A DNA stretch of 64,000 bases, from contig NZ_JAKCLJ010000004.1 of assembly GCF_021412565.1 (NCBI RefSeq), positions 228,656 through 292,655 of the forward strand, given 5' to 3'. Of the stretch, positions 26,743 to 36,063 are shown one piece after another (the stretch's first letter is position 1; every line of letters starts with the position of its first letter). The translations under genes and the position numbers were made by a program. The notes beneath the pieces are model-generated. The model saw only the letters and a program-made list of their open reading frames with translations, was not told the origin of the DNA and made no database searches. This DNA comes from Shewanella sp. AS1. GTDB lineage: Bacteria; Pseudomonadota; Gammaproteobacteria; Enterobacterales; Shewanellaceae.

Positions 26743-28494
26743 TCAAAGGTGACTGATATATTCCACCTGGGGCGTTATCTCTCCGGTTAATCCTGGCTGA
26801 CGAGACATAAAACGGATGAAGGCGTCCGGCAGAGTCAGCTCATTTATCTCCTGTTGCCACTGGGCGTTAAGCAGCGCCTGATAACCCTCCTTACCTGAGG
26901 CTGTGTAGGCCGATGACACGCCAGTATAAAAGCCATCTGGTGCGACCTCAATCCAGCTGCCCTGCATAAATTTTTCGCTTAGTTCGCCGCCTTGCAATAT
27001 CTCCAGCTTGAGCAGGCGCTCGCCTATTTTTTGCCGTCCATCGTAGCAATACCTTAATCCATAGGTGTAGGGAAAGCTGCCAGCGCCTGTGCCGGTAATG
27101 CTGTTATTGGTCGCGCCATTGATTGCAGACTCTATCGCCTGATAGAGAAACGCGCCCTTGATACGGTATTTAACCAGTGGCAGGGCGAAGGGGAGCAGGC
27201 GACCTAACACATCTGCCATGGTCACAGCGCCCTTATTGAGGGATTGTCTGACGCCCCCGGCATTGTGCAGCGCGAAATCGACCTCTTGAGCAAGACGATT
27301 CGCTTCGTGATAAATACTCTTACAGACCCAAGGCGCAATTTCACTGCCGTGGGGCAGGGCTTTACTCGGCAGGCGGGTATGGATGAGGTTTTTAGGCACA
27401 AATCCCAGCACCTGATGTTCAAGCGCTGTGATGGCTGGGTGGTACTTGGTTTCAATCAGTGTTGCTAAGGCATCATCCTGTTCATCCCAGAGGATCCCTG
27501 GGTGGTTTTCCAGCTGCGTCATCAAGCCTTGGTATGTATCTGGGGCGAGTGTCTCTGCAGACTCAAGTAACAGGTGCCTGTCGAGCATAAAGTAGTTATG
27601 CCCCTTTAAGTTGATGACCTTGCCGCTGGCATCAAACTTAATATCACACAGGCCTATGGTTTCGGCGTATTTACCGGCGTGAAGGATCGGCGTATGACCA
27701 CTTAGTTCGCCATAGGGCAGCGCCGAGCAGCCAAGAGCATTGAAATCACCCTGCAGGGTATGGGAGTGGCCGCCGACGATAACACTGATCCCCTCGACCT
27801 CCCGTGCCAGGGTTCTATCCATCTCTATGCCTAAGTGGCTCAGCACCAGAATATGCATTATGCCCTGGGCATGTAAGTGCTTGACTGTGTTACGGGTTGT
27901 TTCAATCGCATCGATAAAACCAGTGTCCGGATCGGGACGGGCGATATCGTGCATCTTATCTAAGGTAATGCCGACAATCGCTAGCTGCTTATCCCCTAAG
28001 GGTTTGAGCAGGTATTTGGCAATCTGCTGCGCTTTGTCGTAGTCCAGCAGGTTTTTATGACCGACAAGGGGCGAGGGCTTATCTTTTCGCTCGCCGCTGA
28101 GATCCATATTGCCCGCCAGCAGGGGAAATTGAATAAGGTCGAGGAAGTTTCTTACCGGCGTATTGCCAGCATCGATTTCATGATTGCCCAGCACCATGGC
28201 ATCGGGCTTAAGAAGATTAAGCAGCTCGGCATTGGCCGCGCCTTTAAACTGGCTGAAATAGAGGGTGCCCTGAAAACTGTCGCCGCCATGGAGAAATAAA
28301 AAATCCTGCTTGGCCGCGCTTGCCTCGGCGCGTGCCTTAGCCACTTGATAGCCGATGCGCGCACAGCCGCCACTATGGGTGTAAACCTCATAGGTTTTAT
28401 CTTGCTGACTCAGGATAAACTGCACCCGGGATGGATCTAAGTGGGAGTGGGTGTCATTGATATGGGCAAGCTTTAGGGAGTAGTTGACAGTCAT
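26743..28494 (-). CDS. Metallophosphatase/5'-nucleotidase family protein
   Basis: This 583-residue protein of the UshA/5'-nucleotidase family has an N-terminal calcineurin-like metallophosphatase domain (LAHINDTHSHLDPS, FLHGGDSFQGT, LGNHEID, GGHSHTLQ are metal ligands). A C-terminal 5_nucleotid_C domain follows (HNAGGVRQSLNKGAVTMADVLGRLLPF). It probably hydrolyses nucleoside phosphates or UDP-sugars. Unlike UshA it has no signal peptide, so it is predicted to act in the cytoplasm unless exported another way. It stands alone between two convergent or tandem units. Confidence 0.88.
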   Translation of the reverse strand: MTVNYSLKLAHINDTHSHLDPSRVQFILSQQDKTYEVYTHSGGCARIGYQVAKARAEASAAKQDFLFLHGGDSFQGTLYFSQFKGAANAELLNLLKPDAMVLGNHEIDAGNTPVRNFLDLIQFPLLAGNMDLSGERKDKPSPLVGHKNLLDYDKAQQIAKYLLKPLGDKQLAIVGITLDKMHDIARPDPDTGFIDAIETTRNTVKHLHAQGIMHILVLSHLGIEMDRTLAREVEGISVIVGGHSHTLQGDFNALGCSALPYGELSGHTPILHAGKYAETIGLCDIKFDASGKVINLKGHNYFMLDRHLLLESAETLAPDTYQGLMTQLENHPGILWDEQDDALATLIETKYHPAITALEHQVLGFVPKNLIHTRLPSKALPHGSEIAPWVCKSIYHEANRLAQEVDFALHNAGGVRQSLNKGAVTMADVLGRLLPFALPLVKYRIKGAFLYQAIESAINGATNNSITGTGAGSFPYTYGLRYCYDGRQKIGERLLKLEILQGGELSEKFMQGSWIEVAPDGFYTGVSSAYTASGKEGYQALLNAQWQQEINELTLPDAFIRFMSRQPGLTGEITPQVEYISHL

Positions 28495-28545
28495 CTAGGC
28501 CTCTTTTATATGGCTGGGCAGTATACATCAGCAGGGGCTAAATGA

Positions 28546-28571
28546 AAAAGGGAAGCATTCGCTTCCCTTTG
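28546..28571 (-). terminator. Terminator-like hairpin between the CNNM and nucleotidase genes
   Basis: AAAGGGAAGC and GCTTCCCTTT pair perfectly around ATTC. A T-run follows on the minus strand, so it likely ends the upstream CNNM/CBS gene transcript. Confidence 0.85.
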
Positions 28572-28672
28572 TGCGCTCTCATTTGTTGAGCTGGCCTTCG
28601 TTGAACTGGCCTTCGCCGTTTTGCCTAGCTTAGACTGACTCACCTGAATTTTTGATTCCTAAGGCGTAATGG

Positions 28673-29806
28673 CTAACTTTTATTCTGTGGGTGAACCTGA
28701 GTCTCTGAGTTGGGGCTTTCCTGCTGCTCTGAGCTGGATTCATCTTGGATTTGCTCTGAGCCCTCATCCGAGATACGTATTCCCTTATGGGTCATACGGC
28801 GTTTCCACAGACGCCTTGCAAGCTGCTGCATATCGGTTACAGGATCGTTTTTATCGACAATCTCCAGCCCCAGCAGGGACTCGATAATATCTTCGAGTGT
28901 CACCAAGCCCTGGGCACTGCCGTACTCGTCGACCACCATGGCAATCTTGGTATTGCGCTTAATCATCAGCTGGAACAGGGGCAAAATCTTGGCGGTTTCC
29001 GGCACGATAACCAGATTGCGGCGAACCACAGACACCGCAGCCTCGGGCGTTTCGCGCTCCGACAGCAGGATGGCGTTGCGGTTAACATAACCTAAGATAT
29101 TGTCGCGATCGCCGTCGAAAATCGGGATCCGGGTAAAGGGACTGTTTTGATGCGCCTTGGCGAACTCTGCCAGTGTCATCTCGGCCGGCACGCTGAACAT
29201 CACGGTTCTTGGTGTCATGATGGCGGTCACAGGCATCTCTTTTACTGACAACATCTGTGTCAGGATCATGGATTCCTGTTTATCCAGTTCGCCGGACTCG
29301 TGACCCATTTTGGCCATGGCGCTCAGCTCCTGGCGAATATATTGACCATCATCTCCCTTACCCAGCTTGCGAGTGACCTGCTGCGACATCCAGATCAGCG
29401 GCTTAGTGATACGCTCCATCCAAAGCAAGATCAGCGACACACCCGGAGCCAGGCTGCGCCAGTAATTGGCGCCTAGGGTCTTAGGGATGATCTCGGAGAA
29501 GAACAGGATTAGAAAGGTCAGTACCCCGGAAAATACTCCAAGCATCTCGTCGCCGAACACCTTTGCGGCCTGCGCACCGGCAACGGCGGCGCCAACTGTG
29601 TGGGCTATGGTATTTAGGGTTAAAATGGAAACAAGGGGCGATTCCACGTTTTCCTTCTGATGACGCAAACGCTTGGCCGCACCGGGGCGGTTTTCCTCTA
29701 AGGTCGCGATATAACTAGGGGTAACAGACAGAAGCACGGCTTCAAATACACTACAGAGAAAAGAGATCCCGATAGCGACACAGACAATAACAATAAGGGT
29801 TATCAT
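28673..29806 (-). CDS. CNNM-domain/CBS-pair membrane protein
   Basis: This 377-residue protein has an N-terminal CNNM (DUF21) domain with about four membrane segments (1-25, 60-80, 90-115, 120-140: ILTLNTIAHTVGAA, LFFSEIIPKTLGANY). A CBS pair follows (about 195-320: MTPRTVMFSVPAEMTLAEF, MVVDEYGSAQGLVTLEDIIESLLG). Relatives (YtfL, YfjD, CorB/C) act in Mg2+/Co2+ transport. It lacks the usual C-terminal CorC_HlyC domain and ends in a low-complexity Ser/Glu tail. No Shine-Dalgarno sequence is visible before the ATG; the bases there are CCTCCCCC. Confidence 0.85.
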   Translation of the reverse strand: MITLIVIVCVAIGISFLCSVFEAVLLSVTPSYIATLEENRPGAAKRLRHQKENVESPLVSILTLNTIAHTVGAAVAGAQAAKVFGDEMLGVFSGVLTFLILFFSEIIPKTLGANYWRSLAPGVSLILLWMERITKPLIWMSQQVTRKLGKGDDGQYIRQELSAMAKMGHESGELDKQESMILTQMLSVKEMPVTAIMTPRTVMFSVPAEMTLAEFAKAHQNSPFTRIPIFDGDRDNILGYVNRNAILLSERETPEAAVSVVRRNLVIVPETAKILPLFQLMIKRNTKIAMVVDEYGSAQGLVTLEDIIESLLGLEIVDKNDPVTDMQQLARRLWKRRMTHKGIRISDEGSEQIQDESSSEQQESPNSETQVHPQNKS

Positions 29807-29952
29807 GGGGGAGGTAAAACAACTCCTGGTTGCAAGCCAAAATTAGCCTGGGGTCGGATTCTAGCATAGTCTATTTCCTTACTGGCTAAAATTTATTGAT
29901 ATCTGTATAATTCGCCGCCCTGTTGCAGGTTTTGGTGCTGAGGTTAGTCAAA

Positions 29953-31074
29953 ATGAGTGAGAAAAAAATCAATTTATTGGATCTTGATCGTAAAGGATTG
30001 AGAGCCCTGTTTACTGAAATGGGTGAAAAACCATTTCGTGCCGATCAATTGATGAAGTGGATCTACCATTTTGGCGTGAGCGATTTCGAGCAGATGAGCA
30101 ATATCAATAAGGTGCTGCGTGGCAAACTGAGTGATCGCTGTGAAATCATCGCACCTGAGATCTCCAGCTATCAGAAATCTGCAGACGGCACCATCAAGTT
30201 CGCCATCAATGTGGGCAACGGCCAGGAAGTGGAAACCGTGTATATTCCCGAAGAGGACAGGGCGACACTGTGTGTCTCCTCTCAGGTGGGCTGTGCGCTG
30301 GAATGTACTTTCTGCTCGACAGCGCAGCAAGGCTTTAACCGTAACCTAACCGTCTCTGAAATCGTCGGCCAAATCTGGCGTGTCTGCCACTTCCTGGGTT
30401 TCCAGAAAGAGACTGGCGATCGTCCTATCTCCAATGTGGTGATGATGGGCATGGGCGAGCCGCTGCTAAACCTCAAGAATGTGATGCCGGCTATCGATAT
30501 CATGCTGGACGATTTTGGTTTCAGCCTCTCTAAGCGCCGCGTGACAGTCTCCACCTCAGGCGTCGTGCCTGCGCTGGATATTCTGGGTGAACATCTGGAT
30601 GTGGCGCTGGCGGTTAGTATTCATGCGCCCAATGATGAGCTGCGCGATGTGCTGGTGCCAATCAATAAGAAGTATCCGCTGCAGGAGTTTCTTGCCGGTA
30701 TCCGCCGTTATATCGCTAAATCTAACGCGAACCGCGGTAAGGTGACCTTGGAATATGTGATGCTGGATCATATCAACGACAGTACAGATCAGGCTCATGA
30801 ACTGGCTAAGTTGATGAAAGATACTCCCTGTAAGGTCAACTTGATCCCCTTTAATCCCTATCCAGGCTCCCCTTACGGTCGTTCATCCAATTCGCGCATC
30901 GACCGTTTTTCAAAAGTCTTGATGGAATACGGACTAACCGTTATCGTGCGTAAGACACGTGGTGATGATATTGACGCGGCCTGTGGCCAACTTGCGGGAG
31001 ACATTCGCGACCGAACCAAACGTTTAGCGAAAAAACGCATGCAAGATAGTCAGATTTCAGTCACAATAAACTAA
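29953..31074 (+). CDS. rlmN: 23S rRNA (A2503-C2)/tRNA (A37-C2) methyltransferase RlmN
   Basis: This radical-SAM enzyme methylates C2 of adenine in 23S rRNA and some tRNAs. The 373-residue protein has the [4Fe-4S] motif C114-x3-C118-x2-C121 (CALECTFC), the SAM-binding GMGEPLLN and a conserved catalytic Cys near the end (DIDAACGQL). The ATG at 29953 (MSEKKINLL) fits homologues; 10 residues of open frame lie upstream. It opens the block rlmN-pilW-rodZ-ispG. Confidence 0.96.
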   Translation: MSEKKINLLDLDRKGLRALFTEMGEKPFRADQLMKWIYHFGVSDFEQMSNINKVLRGKLSDRCEIIAPEISSYQKSADGTIKFAINVGNGQEVETVYIPEEDRATLCVSSQVGCALECTFCSTAQQGFNRNLTVSEIVGQIWRVCHFLGFQKETGDRPISNVVMMGMGEPLLNLKNVMPAIDIMLDDFGFSLSKRRVTVSTSGVVPALDILGEHLDVALAVSIHAPNDELRDVLVPINKKYPLQEFLAGIRRYIAKSNANRGKVTLEYVMLDHINDSTDQAHELAKLMKDTPCKVNLIPFNPYPGSPYGRSSNSRIDRFSKVLMEYGLTVIVRKTRGDDIDAACGQLAGDIRDRTKRLAKKRMQDSQISVTIN

Positions 31075-31106
31075 CTTATTGTATCTGCAAACAGATAGGC
31101 TTGCTA

Positions 31107-31895
31107 ATGACGCTAGAAAAGCCAAAAATTTCATTATTGATCATCCTGACATCTTTACTGGTGTCGGGATGTGTTACAGAACGAACCTACAGCGGCACAG
31201 ATGTGCCTGTTAAAGAACGCGCCTTCGACAATGTCAGCGCGGCTCGTCAACGTGTGCAGTTAGGACTGAGCTATCTGCAAAAGGGCAACAGTGAACAGGC
31301 CAAATACAATTTGGACAGGGCGCTGGAGTTCGCTCCCGATCTTGAAGATGTCCATGTTGCCTTAGCTTATTACTACCAATCTGTCGGTGAACTGGATCAA
31401 ACCGAAAAATCCTATCGAAATGCCATTAACAGCAGCGATGCCACAGGTGATTCGATGAATAACTTCGGGGTATTTCTGTGCCAGCAGGCCAAGTATGACC
31501 AGGCCGAAGAGATGTTCCTGCGCGCCGTTAAAATGCCCAAATACACCCGCTCAGCTTCCAGTTACGAAAACCTGGGGATCTGTACCCGTAAGGCGGGTAA
31601 CTTAAGCAAAGCGAAACAGTATTTTAATATGGCGCTCAATTACGATCCTCGCCGGGGCACGTCACTGCTCGAACTCACTGAAATCGACCTGGAGCAGGGC
31701 GATTTTATTGATGCACAGAAAGGACTCAGTCGTTATCACAGTATCGTGCCTGAAACGGCTGAGAGTCTGGCACTAGGCATTCAAATTGAGCGTAGCCTGA
31801 ACGATACTGAGGCGGAGAAACGCTTTGGTATCTTATTACTGGCTAAATTCCCTGCATCGCAAGAGGCTAAACAATACCGGGCAAGTATGCACTAA
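31107..31895 (+). CDS. pilW: Type IV pilus biogenesis/stability lipoprotein PilW
   Basis: This TPR lipoprotein stabilises the PilQ secretin and type IV pili. It has a lipoprotein signal with lipobox VSGC (about residues 21-24) and about six TPR repeats: VQLGLSYLQKGNSEQAKYNLDRALEFAP, DVHVALAYYYQSVGELDQTEKSYRNAI, GDSMNNFGVFLCQQAKYDQAEEMFLRAV, and others. The length of 262 residues is normal. The TTG at 31101 is also in frame, but the ATG at 31107 fits better. Its stop overlaps the rodZ start by one base. Confidence 0.93.
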   Translation: MTLEKPKISLLIILTSLLVSGCVTERTYSGTDVPVKERAFDNVSAARQRVQLGLSYLQKGNSEQAKYNLDRALEFAPDLEDVHVALAYYYQSVGELDQTEKSYRNAINSSDATGDSMNNFGVFLCQQAKYDQAEEMFLRAVKMPKYTRSASSYENLGICTRKAGNLSKAKQYFNMALNYDPRRGTSLLELTEIDLEQGDFIDAQKGLSRYHSIVPETAESLALGIQIERSLNDTEAEKRFGILLLAKFPASQEAKQYRASMH

Positions 31896-32827
31896 TGACT
31901 GATAATCAAATTGACATGCTCAAGGATGATGAAGCCGCCTCACAGAAGGCAACGCCTAAGTTAGGTGAACTGCTTAAAACGGCTCGTGAGGCCAAGGGCT
32001 TGAGTGTTGGACAGATAGCTCAGCAGTTGCATCTGCGCCCCAGTATTGTTGCGGCTATCGAACTTGACGATTTCTCCGAAATTGCATCGGCAACCTATGT
32101 TAAAGGCTATGTGAAAAATTACGCCCGTCTCGTCGATGTGGATAAAGAGGCGATCGATGCCGCGTTGGCTTTCTACTTTCCAGTGGTGAGCGCACCGACC
32201 ATGCAAAGCTTCTCGCGCAAGACCACACATGAAGCCAGAGATGGCCGACTGATGCTGGCGACTTATCTCATTATTTTTGTGCTATTGGCACTCTTGGTGG
32301 TTTGGTGGCTGCAAAAATCGGCGCAGGTATCGGGTGTCGATATGTCTCAGCTGACTGCCGAAGAGGTGGCCGAGCTGGAGCAGGAGAGTCAGCGCCAGCA
32401 ACTCTTAACCGATGACGGCCAGATACCATCTAAAGACGGCACAGCCGAGGCACAGACCGGCATCGAGCCCATGCAAGAGGTTGAGCAGGAGGAGCAAGCT
32501 CCTGAGCCTGACACCAGCGCCGCTGAGTCTGATGCTGAGGCACAAACCTTAACTGCAGCGAATGAACTGCCTCATGACGTTTTGCTTCGAATGGAGCTGA
32601 CTGCAGATTGCTGGATCAAGATAACCGATGCCGTAGGCAAGACCTTAGTCAATGATTTGAAAGTGGGTGGCAGCGCCATCAATGTGGCCGGACAGGAGCC
32701 CTTTGAGGTGATCCTTGGCGCGCCCCAAGCTTTGACCATGACAATTAATGGCGAAAATGTCGACCTGACCAAGTATCCCAAGGGACGCGTGGCACGATTG
32801 ACCTTAAGCAGTTCAGCCAATCTTTGA
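31895..32827 (+). CDS. rodZ: Cytoskeletal cell-shape protein RodZ
   Basis: RodZ links MreB to the membrane and to the elongation machinery. The 310-residue protein has an N-terminal Xre-like HTH (about 22-85: LGELLKTAREAKGLSVGQIAQQLHLRPSIVAAIELDDF), one membrane helix (about 126-148) and an acidic Gln/Glu linker. A periplasmic DUF4115 domain ends it (LRMELTADCWIKITDAVGKTLVNDLKVGG). It overlaps pilW by one base, and ispG follows 19 bases after its stop. Confidence 0.95.
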   Translation: MTDNQIDMLKDDEAASQKATPKLGELLKTAREAKGLSVGQIAQQLHLRPSIVAAIELDDFSEIASATYVKGYVKNYARLVDVDKEAIDAALAFYFPVVSAPTMQSFSRKTTHEARDGRLMLATYLIIFVLLALLVVWWLQKSAQVSGVDMSQLTAEEVAELEQESQRQQLLTDDGQIPSKDGTAEAQTGIEPMQEVEQEEQAPEPDTSAAESDAEAQTLTAANELPHDVLLRMELTADCWIKITDAVGKTLVNDLKVGGSAINVAGQEPFEVILGAPQALTMTINGENVDLTKYPKGRVARLTLSSSANL

Positions 32828-32846
32828 AGTAAAAGAGTAATTTAAG

Positions 32847-33962
32847 ATGTACAACGAGTCTCCAATCATTAGACGCCCATCGACCCGTATTTATGTGGGC
32901 AATGTGCCTATTGGTGATGGTGCACCTATTGCGGTGCAATCTATGACCAATACTCGTACTACCGATGTTGATGCCACGGTCGCACAGATTAGGGCCTTAG
33001 AGAAAGTGGGTGCCGACTTAGTGCGTGTCTCAGTGCCCACCATGGATGCGGCAGAGGCCTTTAAAGCGATTAAACAGCAAAGCAATATTCCCCTGATCGC
33101 CGATATCCATTTCGACTACCGTATCGCCCTCAAAGTGGCCGAGTATGGCGCCGATTGTCTGCGGATCAACCCAGGAAATATCGGCAATGAAGAGCGGATC
33201 CGCAGTGTGGTCGAGTGTGCCCGCGACAAGAATATTCCTATCCGCATCGGCGTTAATGGCGGTTCATTAGAGAAAGATCTGATGGACAAGTACAAAGAGC
33301 CGACCCCCGAAGCCCTGCTGGAATCGGCCATGCGCCACGTGGACATCTTAGACAGGTTGAACTTCGACCAATTCAAGGTCAGCGTTAAAGCCTCCGATGT
33401 GTTTCTCGCCGTAGAGTCTTATCGTCTGCTGGCGAAACAGATTAAGCAGCCGCTGCACTTAGGGATCACAGAAGCGGGCGGCGCCCGTGCAGGCTCCGTG
33501 AAATCTGCCGTGGGTCTTGGCATGTTGCTGGCCGAAGGGATTGGCGATACGCTGCGTATTTCGCTGGCGGCCGATCCGGTCGAAGAGATCAAGGTGGGTT
33601 TCGATATCTTAAAATCGCTGCGTATCCGTTCTCGCGGCATTAACTTTATCGCTTGTCCCTCCTGCTCGCGTCAGGAGTTTGATGTGATAGCGACTGTCAA
33701 TGCCCTAGAGCAGCGCCTTGAAGATGTGGTCACGCCTATGGATGTGTCGATAATCGGTTGTGTGGTCAATGGTCCGGGTGAAGCCCTGGTATCCGATATC
33801 GGTCTGACCGGCGGTAACCGTAAGAGCGGTTATTATGTCGATGGTGTGCGTCAAAAAGAGCGGTTCGATAACGACAATATTGTCGATCAGCTGGAAGCGC
33901 GTATTCGCGCTAAAATCGAGAGCGATAAGGCACGAATTCCAACGACGGACATCACAGAGTAG
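32847..33962 (+). CDS. ispG: 4-hydroxy-3-methylbut-2-en-1-yl diphosphate synthase
   Basis: IspG carries out the sixth step of the MEP isoprenoid pathway, reducing MEcPP to HMBPP. The 371-residue protein has the TIM-barrel start [26 protein letters not shown]. The [4Fe-4S] ligands are C270, C273 and C305 ([22 protein letters not shown]). The length matches the E. coli enzyme. It ends the rlmN-pilW-rodZ-ispG run; hisS follows with its own promoter. Confidence 0.97.
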   Translation: MYNESPIIRRPSTRIYVGNVPIGDGAPIAVQSMTNTRTTDVDATVAQIRALEKVGADLVRVSVPTMDAAEAFKAIKQQSNIPLIADIHFDYRIALKVAEYGADCLRINPGNIGNEERIRSVVECARDKNIPIRIGVNGGSLEKDLMDKYKEPTPEALLESAMRHVDILDRLNFDQFKVSVKASDVFLAVESYRLLAKQIKQPLHLGITEAGGARAGSVKSAVGLGMLLAEGIGDTLRISLAADPVEEIKVGFDILKSLRIRSRGINFIACPSCSRQEFDVIATVNALEQRLEDVVTPMDVSIIGCVVNGPGEALVSDIGLTGGNRKSGYYVDGVRQKERFDNDNIVDQLEARIRAKIESDKARIPTTDITE

Positions 33963-34001
33963 GTGATATTGGCCTTGGCTGTCACACTGGCAACTCAGTT
34001 A

Positions 34002-34044
34002 TGCTAAATGGGCTGTGCTAATTGGCATGTGCTAACTGGGCATG
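34002..34044. repeat. Three imperfect 14-15 bp tandem units
   Basis: TGCTAAATGGGCTG, TGCTAATTGGCATG and TGCTAACTGGGCATG follow head to tail between ispG and the hisS promoter. No function is evident. Confidence 0.75.
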
Positions 34045-34075
34045 TGGCCTAGGTCACTGGCGTCTGTAGTCAGTT

Positions 34076-34103
34076 TTGCGTTTATTGATGATGCGCCTAT
34101 AAT
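34076..34103 (+). promoter_or_regulatory. hisS promoter
   Basis: TTGCGT (34076-34081) and TATAAT (34098-34103) are separated by 16 bases, placed 41 bases before the hisS GTG. Confidence 0.7.
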
Positions 34104-34121
34104 GCGAGGCGCATTTTTTTA
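34091..34121 (+). terminator. Terminator of the ispG unit overlapping the hisS -10 box
   Basis: ATGCGCCT (34091-34098) and AGGCGCAT (34107-34114) pair perfectly and are followed by a run of T. The loop contains the hisS TATAAT, so this stem could both end ispG transcripts and sit on the hisS promoter. Confidence 0.7.
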
Positions 34122-34143
34122 TTAATTATCGGACGAGTTAACT

Positions 34144-35415
34144 GTGGCAAAACAGATCCAAGCGATACGCGGAATGAACGATATTCTGCCAACACAAAGT
34201 CCTCTATGGCAAAAACTTGAAGCGGTTCTACGAGAAACGGTTGCCGCTTACGGATACAGTGAAATTCGAACCCCTATCGTTGAAAGTACCGATCTCTTTA
34301 AGCGTTCCATCGGCGAAGTGACCGATATTGTAGAGAAAGAGATGTACACCTTTGCCGATCGCAACGGTGATTATCTGACATTACGCCCGGAAGGCACGGC
34401 CTCAACCGTGCGCGCCGGTAACGAGCATGGGCTGCTGTACAATCAGGAGCAGCGTCTGTGGTACATGGGCCCTATGTTCCGCCACGAACGTCCACAAAAG
34501 GGGCGTTATCGCCAGTTCCACCAGTTTGGTGTCGAAGTCTATGGCATAGCCTCTGCCGATATCGATGCCGAAGTCTTGATGATGTCTGCGCGCCTGTGGG
34601 AAAAGTTAGGCATTAGCGAGCATGTCACCTTGGAGCTTAATACCCTTGGGGATCCTGCCGAGCGCGCTCTGTACCGTGACGCCCTTATCGCCTTCCTCGA
34701 GCAGTATAAAGAGCAGCTGGATGAAGATTGCCAGCGCCGCATGTACACTAACCCGCTGCGGGTGTTAGACACCAAAAATCCGGAGATCCAGGCACTGCTG
34801 GCCGATGCGCCCGAGCTGATGGATTACCTTGGGGAAGAAAGTCGCGCGCATTTTTCACATTTATGTGAACTACTTGACGCAGTTGGTATCCAATACAAAA
34901 TTAATCCCCGCTTGGTGCGCGGTTTAGATTACTATAATCGCACCGTGTTTGAGTGGGTAACTCAGAGCCTGGGGGCTCAGGGCACAGTACTGGCGGGCGG
35001 TCGTTACGATGGTCTTGTCGGTCAGCTTGGCGGTAAAGACACCCCGGCTGTGGGCTTTGCCATGGGGCTTGAGCGCATCGTACTGATGCTCGAAACCCTG
35101 GGCTTAACCGAAGATGTGCCTGGTGCTGTGGATCTGTATGTCAGCGCCATGGGTGATAGTTGCCGTATTGAGGCGATCAAGGTCGCCCAGGAGCTGCGTG
35201 CGATTGCCGGTCTTAAGGTAATGAGCCATTGCGGCGGCGGTAACTTCAAGAAGCAGATGAAGCGCGCCGATAAGAGTGGGGCTCGCATCGCAATCTTGAT
35301 TGGTGAGAATGAACTGGCCAATCAACAAGTCGCAGTGAAATTCCTGCGTGAAGAGAAAGAACAAGAATTAGTTGCACGGGATGCGTTGGCAACTTACATT
35401 GCAGAGCTGATTTAA
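34144..35415 (+). CDS. hisS: Histidyl-tRNA synthetase
   Basis: This class II aminoacyl-tRNA synthetase charges tRNA-His. The 423-residue protein starts at a GTG ([16 protein letters not shown]). It shows motif 2 ([23 protein letters not shown]), the histidine-specific [14 protein letters not shown] and motif 3 ([14 protein letters not shown]). The start, length and neighbours (yfgM 14 bases downstream) match other gammaproteobacteria. Confidence 0.98.
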   Translation: MAKQIQAIRGMNDILPTQSPLWQKLEAVLRETVAAYGYSEIRTPIVESTDLFKRSIGEVTDIVEKEMYTFADRNGDYLTLRPEGTASTVRAGNEHGLLYNQEQRLWYMGPMFRHERPQKGRYRQFHQFGVEVYGIASADIDAEVLMMSARLWEKLGISEHVTLELNTLGDPAERALYRDALIAFLEQYKEQLDEDCQRRMYTNPLRVLDTKNPEIQALLADAPELMDYLGEESRAHFSHLCELLDAVGIQYKINPRLVRGLDYYNRTVFEWVTQSLGAQGTVLAGGRYDGLVGQLGGKDTPAVGFAMGLERIVLMLETLGLTEDVPGAVDLYVSAMGDSCRIEAIKVAQELRAIAGLKVMSHCGGGNFKKQMKRADKSGARIAILIGENELANQQVAVKFLREEKEQELVARDALATYIAELI

Positions 35416-35429
35416 AGGGGAAGTAAAAA

Positions 35430-36053
35430 GTGGAAATTTATAGCACAGAAGAACAACAAGTAGATGCTATCAAACAGTTCTGGAAAGACTATGGTCAATC
35501 GATTGTGATCGGTGCCGTTGTCGGTTTAGGCGGTCTGTACAGTTGGAACTACTACTCAGATTACAAAGTGGCGCAATCCCAGGCAGCCTCAGAGCAGTTC
35601 CAGACTGTCAGCAATTCAGTAAAAGCCGATACCGGCATGCTGGCGGCTGCAGAAAGTTTTGCTAAAGAATATGGCGATCAGAAAGGTTATCAGGCGCTGC
35701 TTGAACTTATCGTGGCTAAAGCTGCGGTTGAAGCGGGCGATCTGGCCAAAGCCGAACAATCCCTTAAGCAGGTACTGGCCGATAAAGCCGATGAAGGCTT
35801 AACCGCTATTGCCACCCTGCGTCTGGCGCGCGTACAGGCAGAGCTGGGTCAGGTTGCAACGGCATTAGCCACGCTAGAGCAGGTTTCTGCCCCCGCGTTT
35901 AATGCTCAGCGTGACGAGCTTAAAGGGGATTTCTTAGTCCGTCAGGGCGATGCCGATAACGCCAAGGTGGCTTATCAGTCAGCATTGGATAACGGTGGTG
36001 CGACAAGCAGTCCAGCACTGCAGATGAAGCTAGACAATCTAAATAAGGCATAA
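35430..36053 (+). CDS. yfgM: YfgM family translocon-associated TPR protein
   Basis: YfgM is an inner-membrane protein with one N-terminal membrane helix (about 18-38, QSIVIGAVVGLGGLYSWNYY) and periplasmic TPR-like repeats. In E. coli it partners SecYEG and PpiD as an ancillary translocon subunit. The 207-residue product starts at a GTG (MEIYSTEEQQVDAIKQFWKDYG), with GGGGAAGT upstream. The gene lies between hisS and bamB, its conserved position. Confidence 0.93.
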   Translation: MEIYSTEEQQVDAIKQFWKDYGQSIVIGAVVGLGGLYSWNYYSDYKVAQSQAASEQFQTVSNSVKADTGMLAAAESFAKEYGDQKGYQALLELIVAKAAVEAGDLAKAEQSLKQVLADKADEGLTAIATLRLARVQAELGQVATALATLEQVSAPAFNAQRDELKGDFLVRQGDADNAKVAYQSALDNGGATSSPALQMKLDNLNKA

Positions 36054-36063
36054 GGAAATCGCC

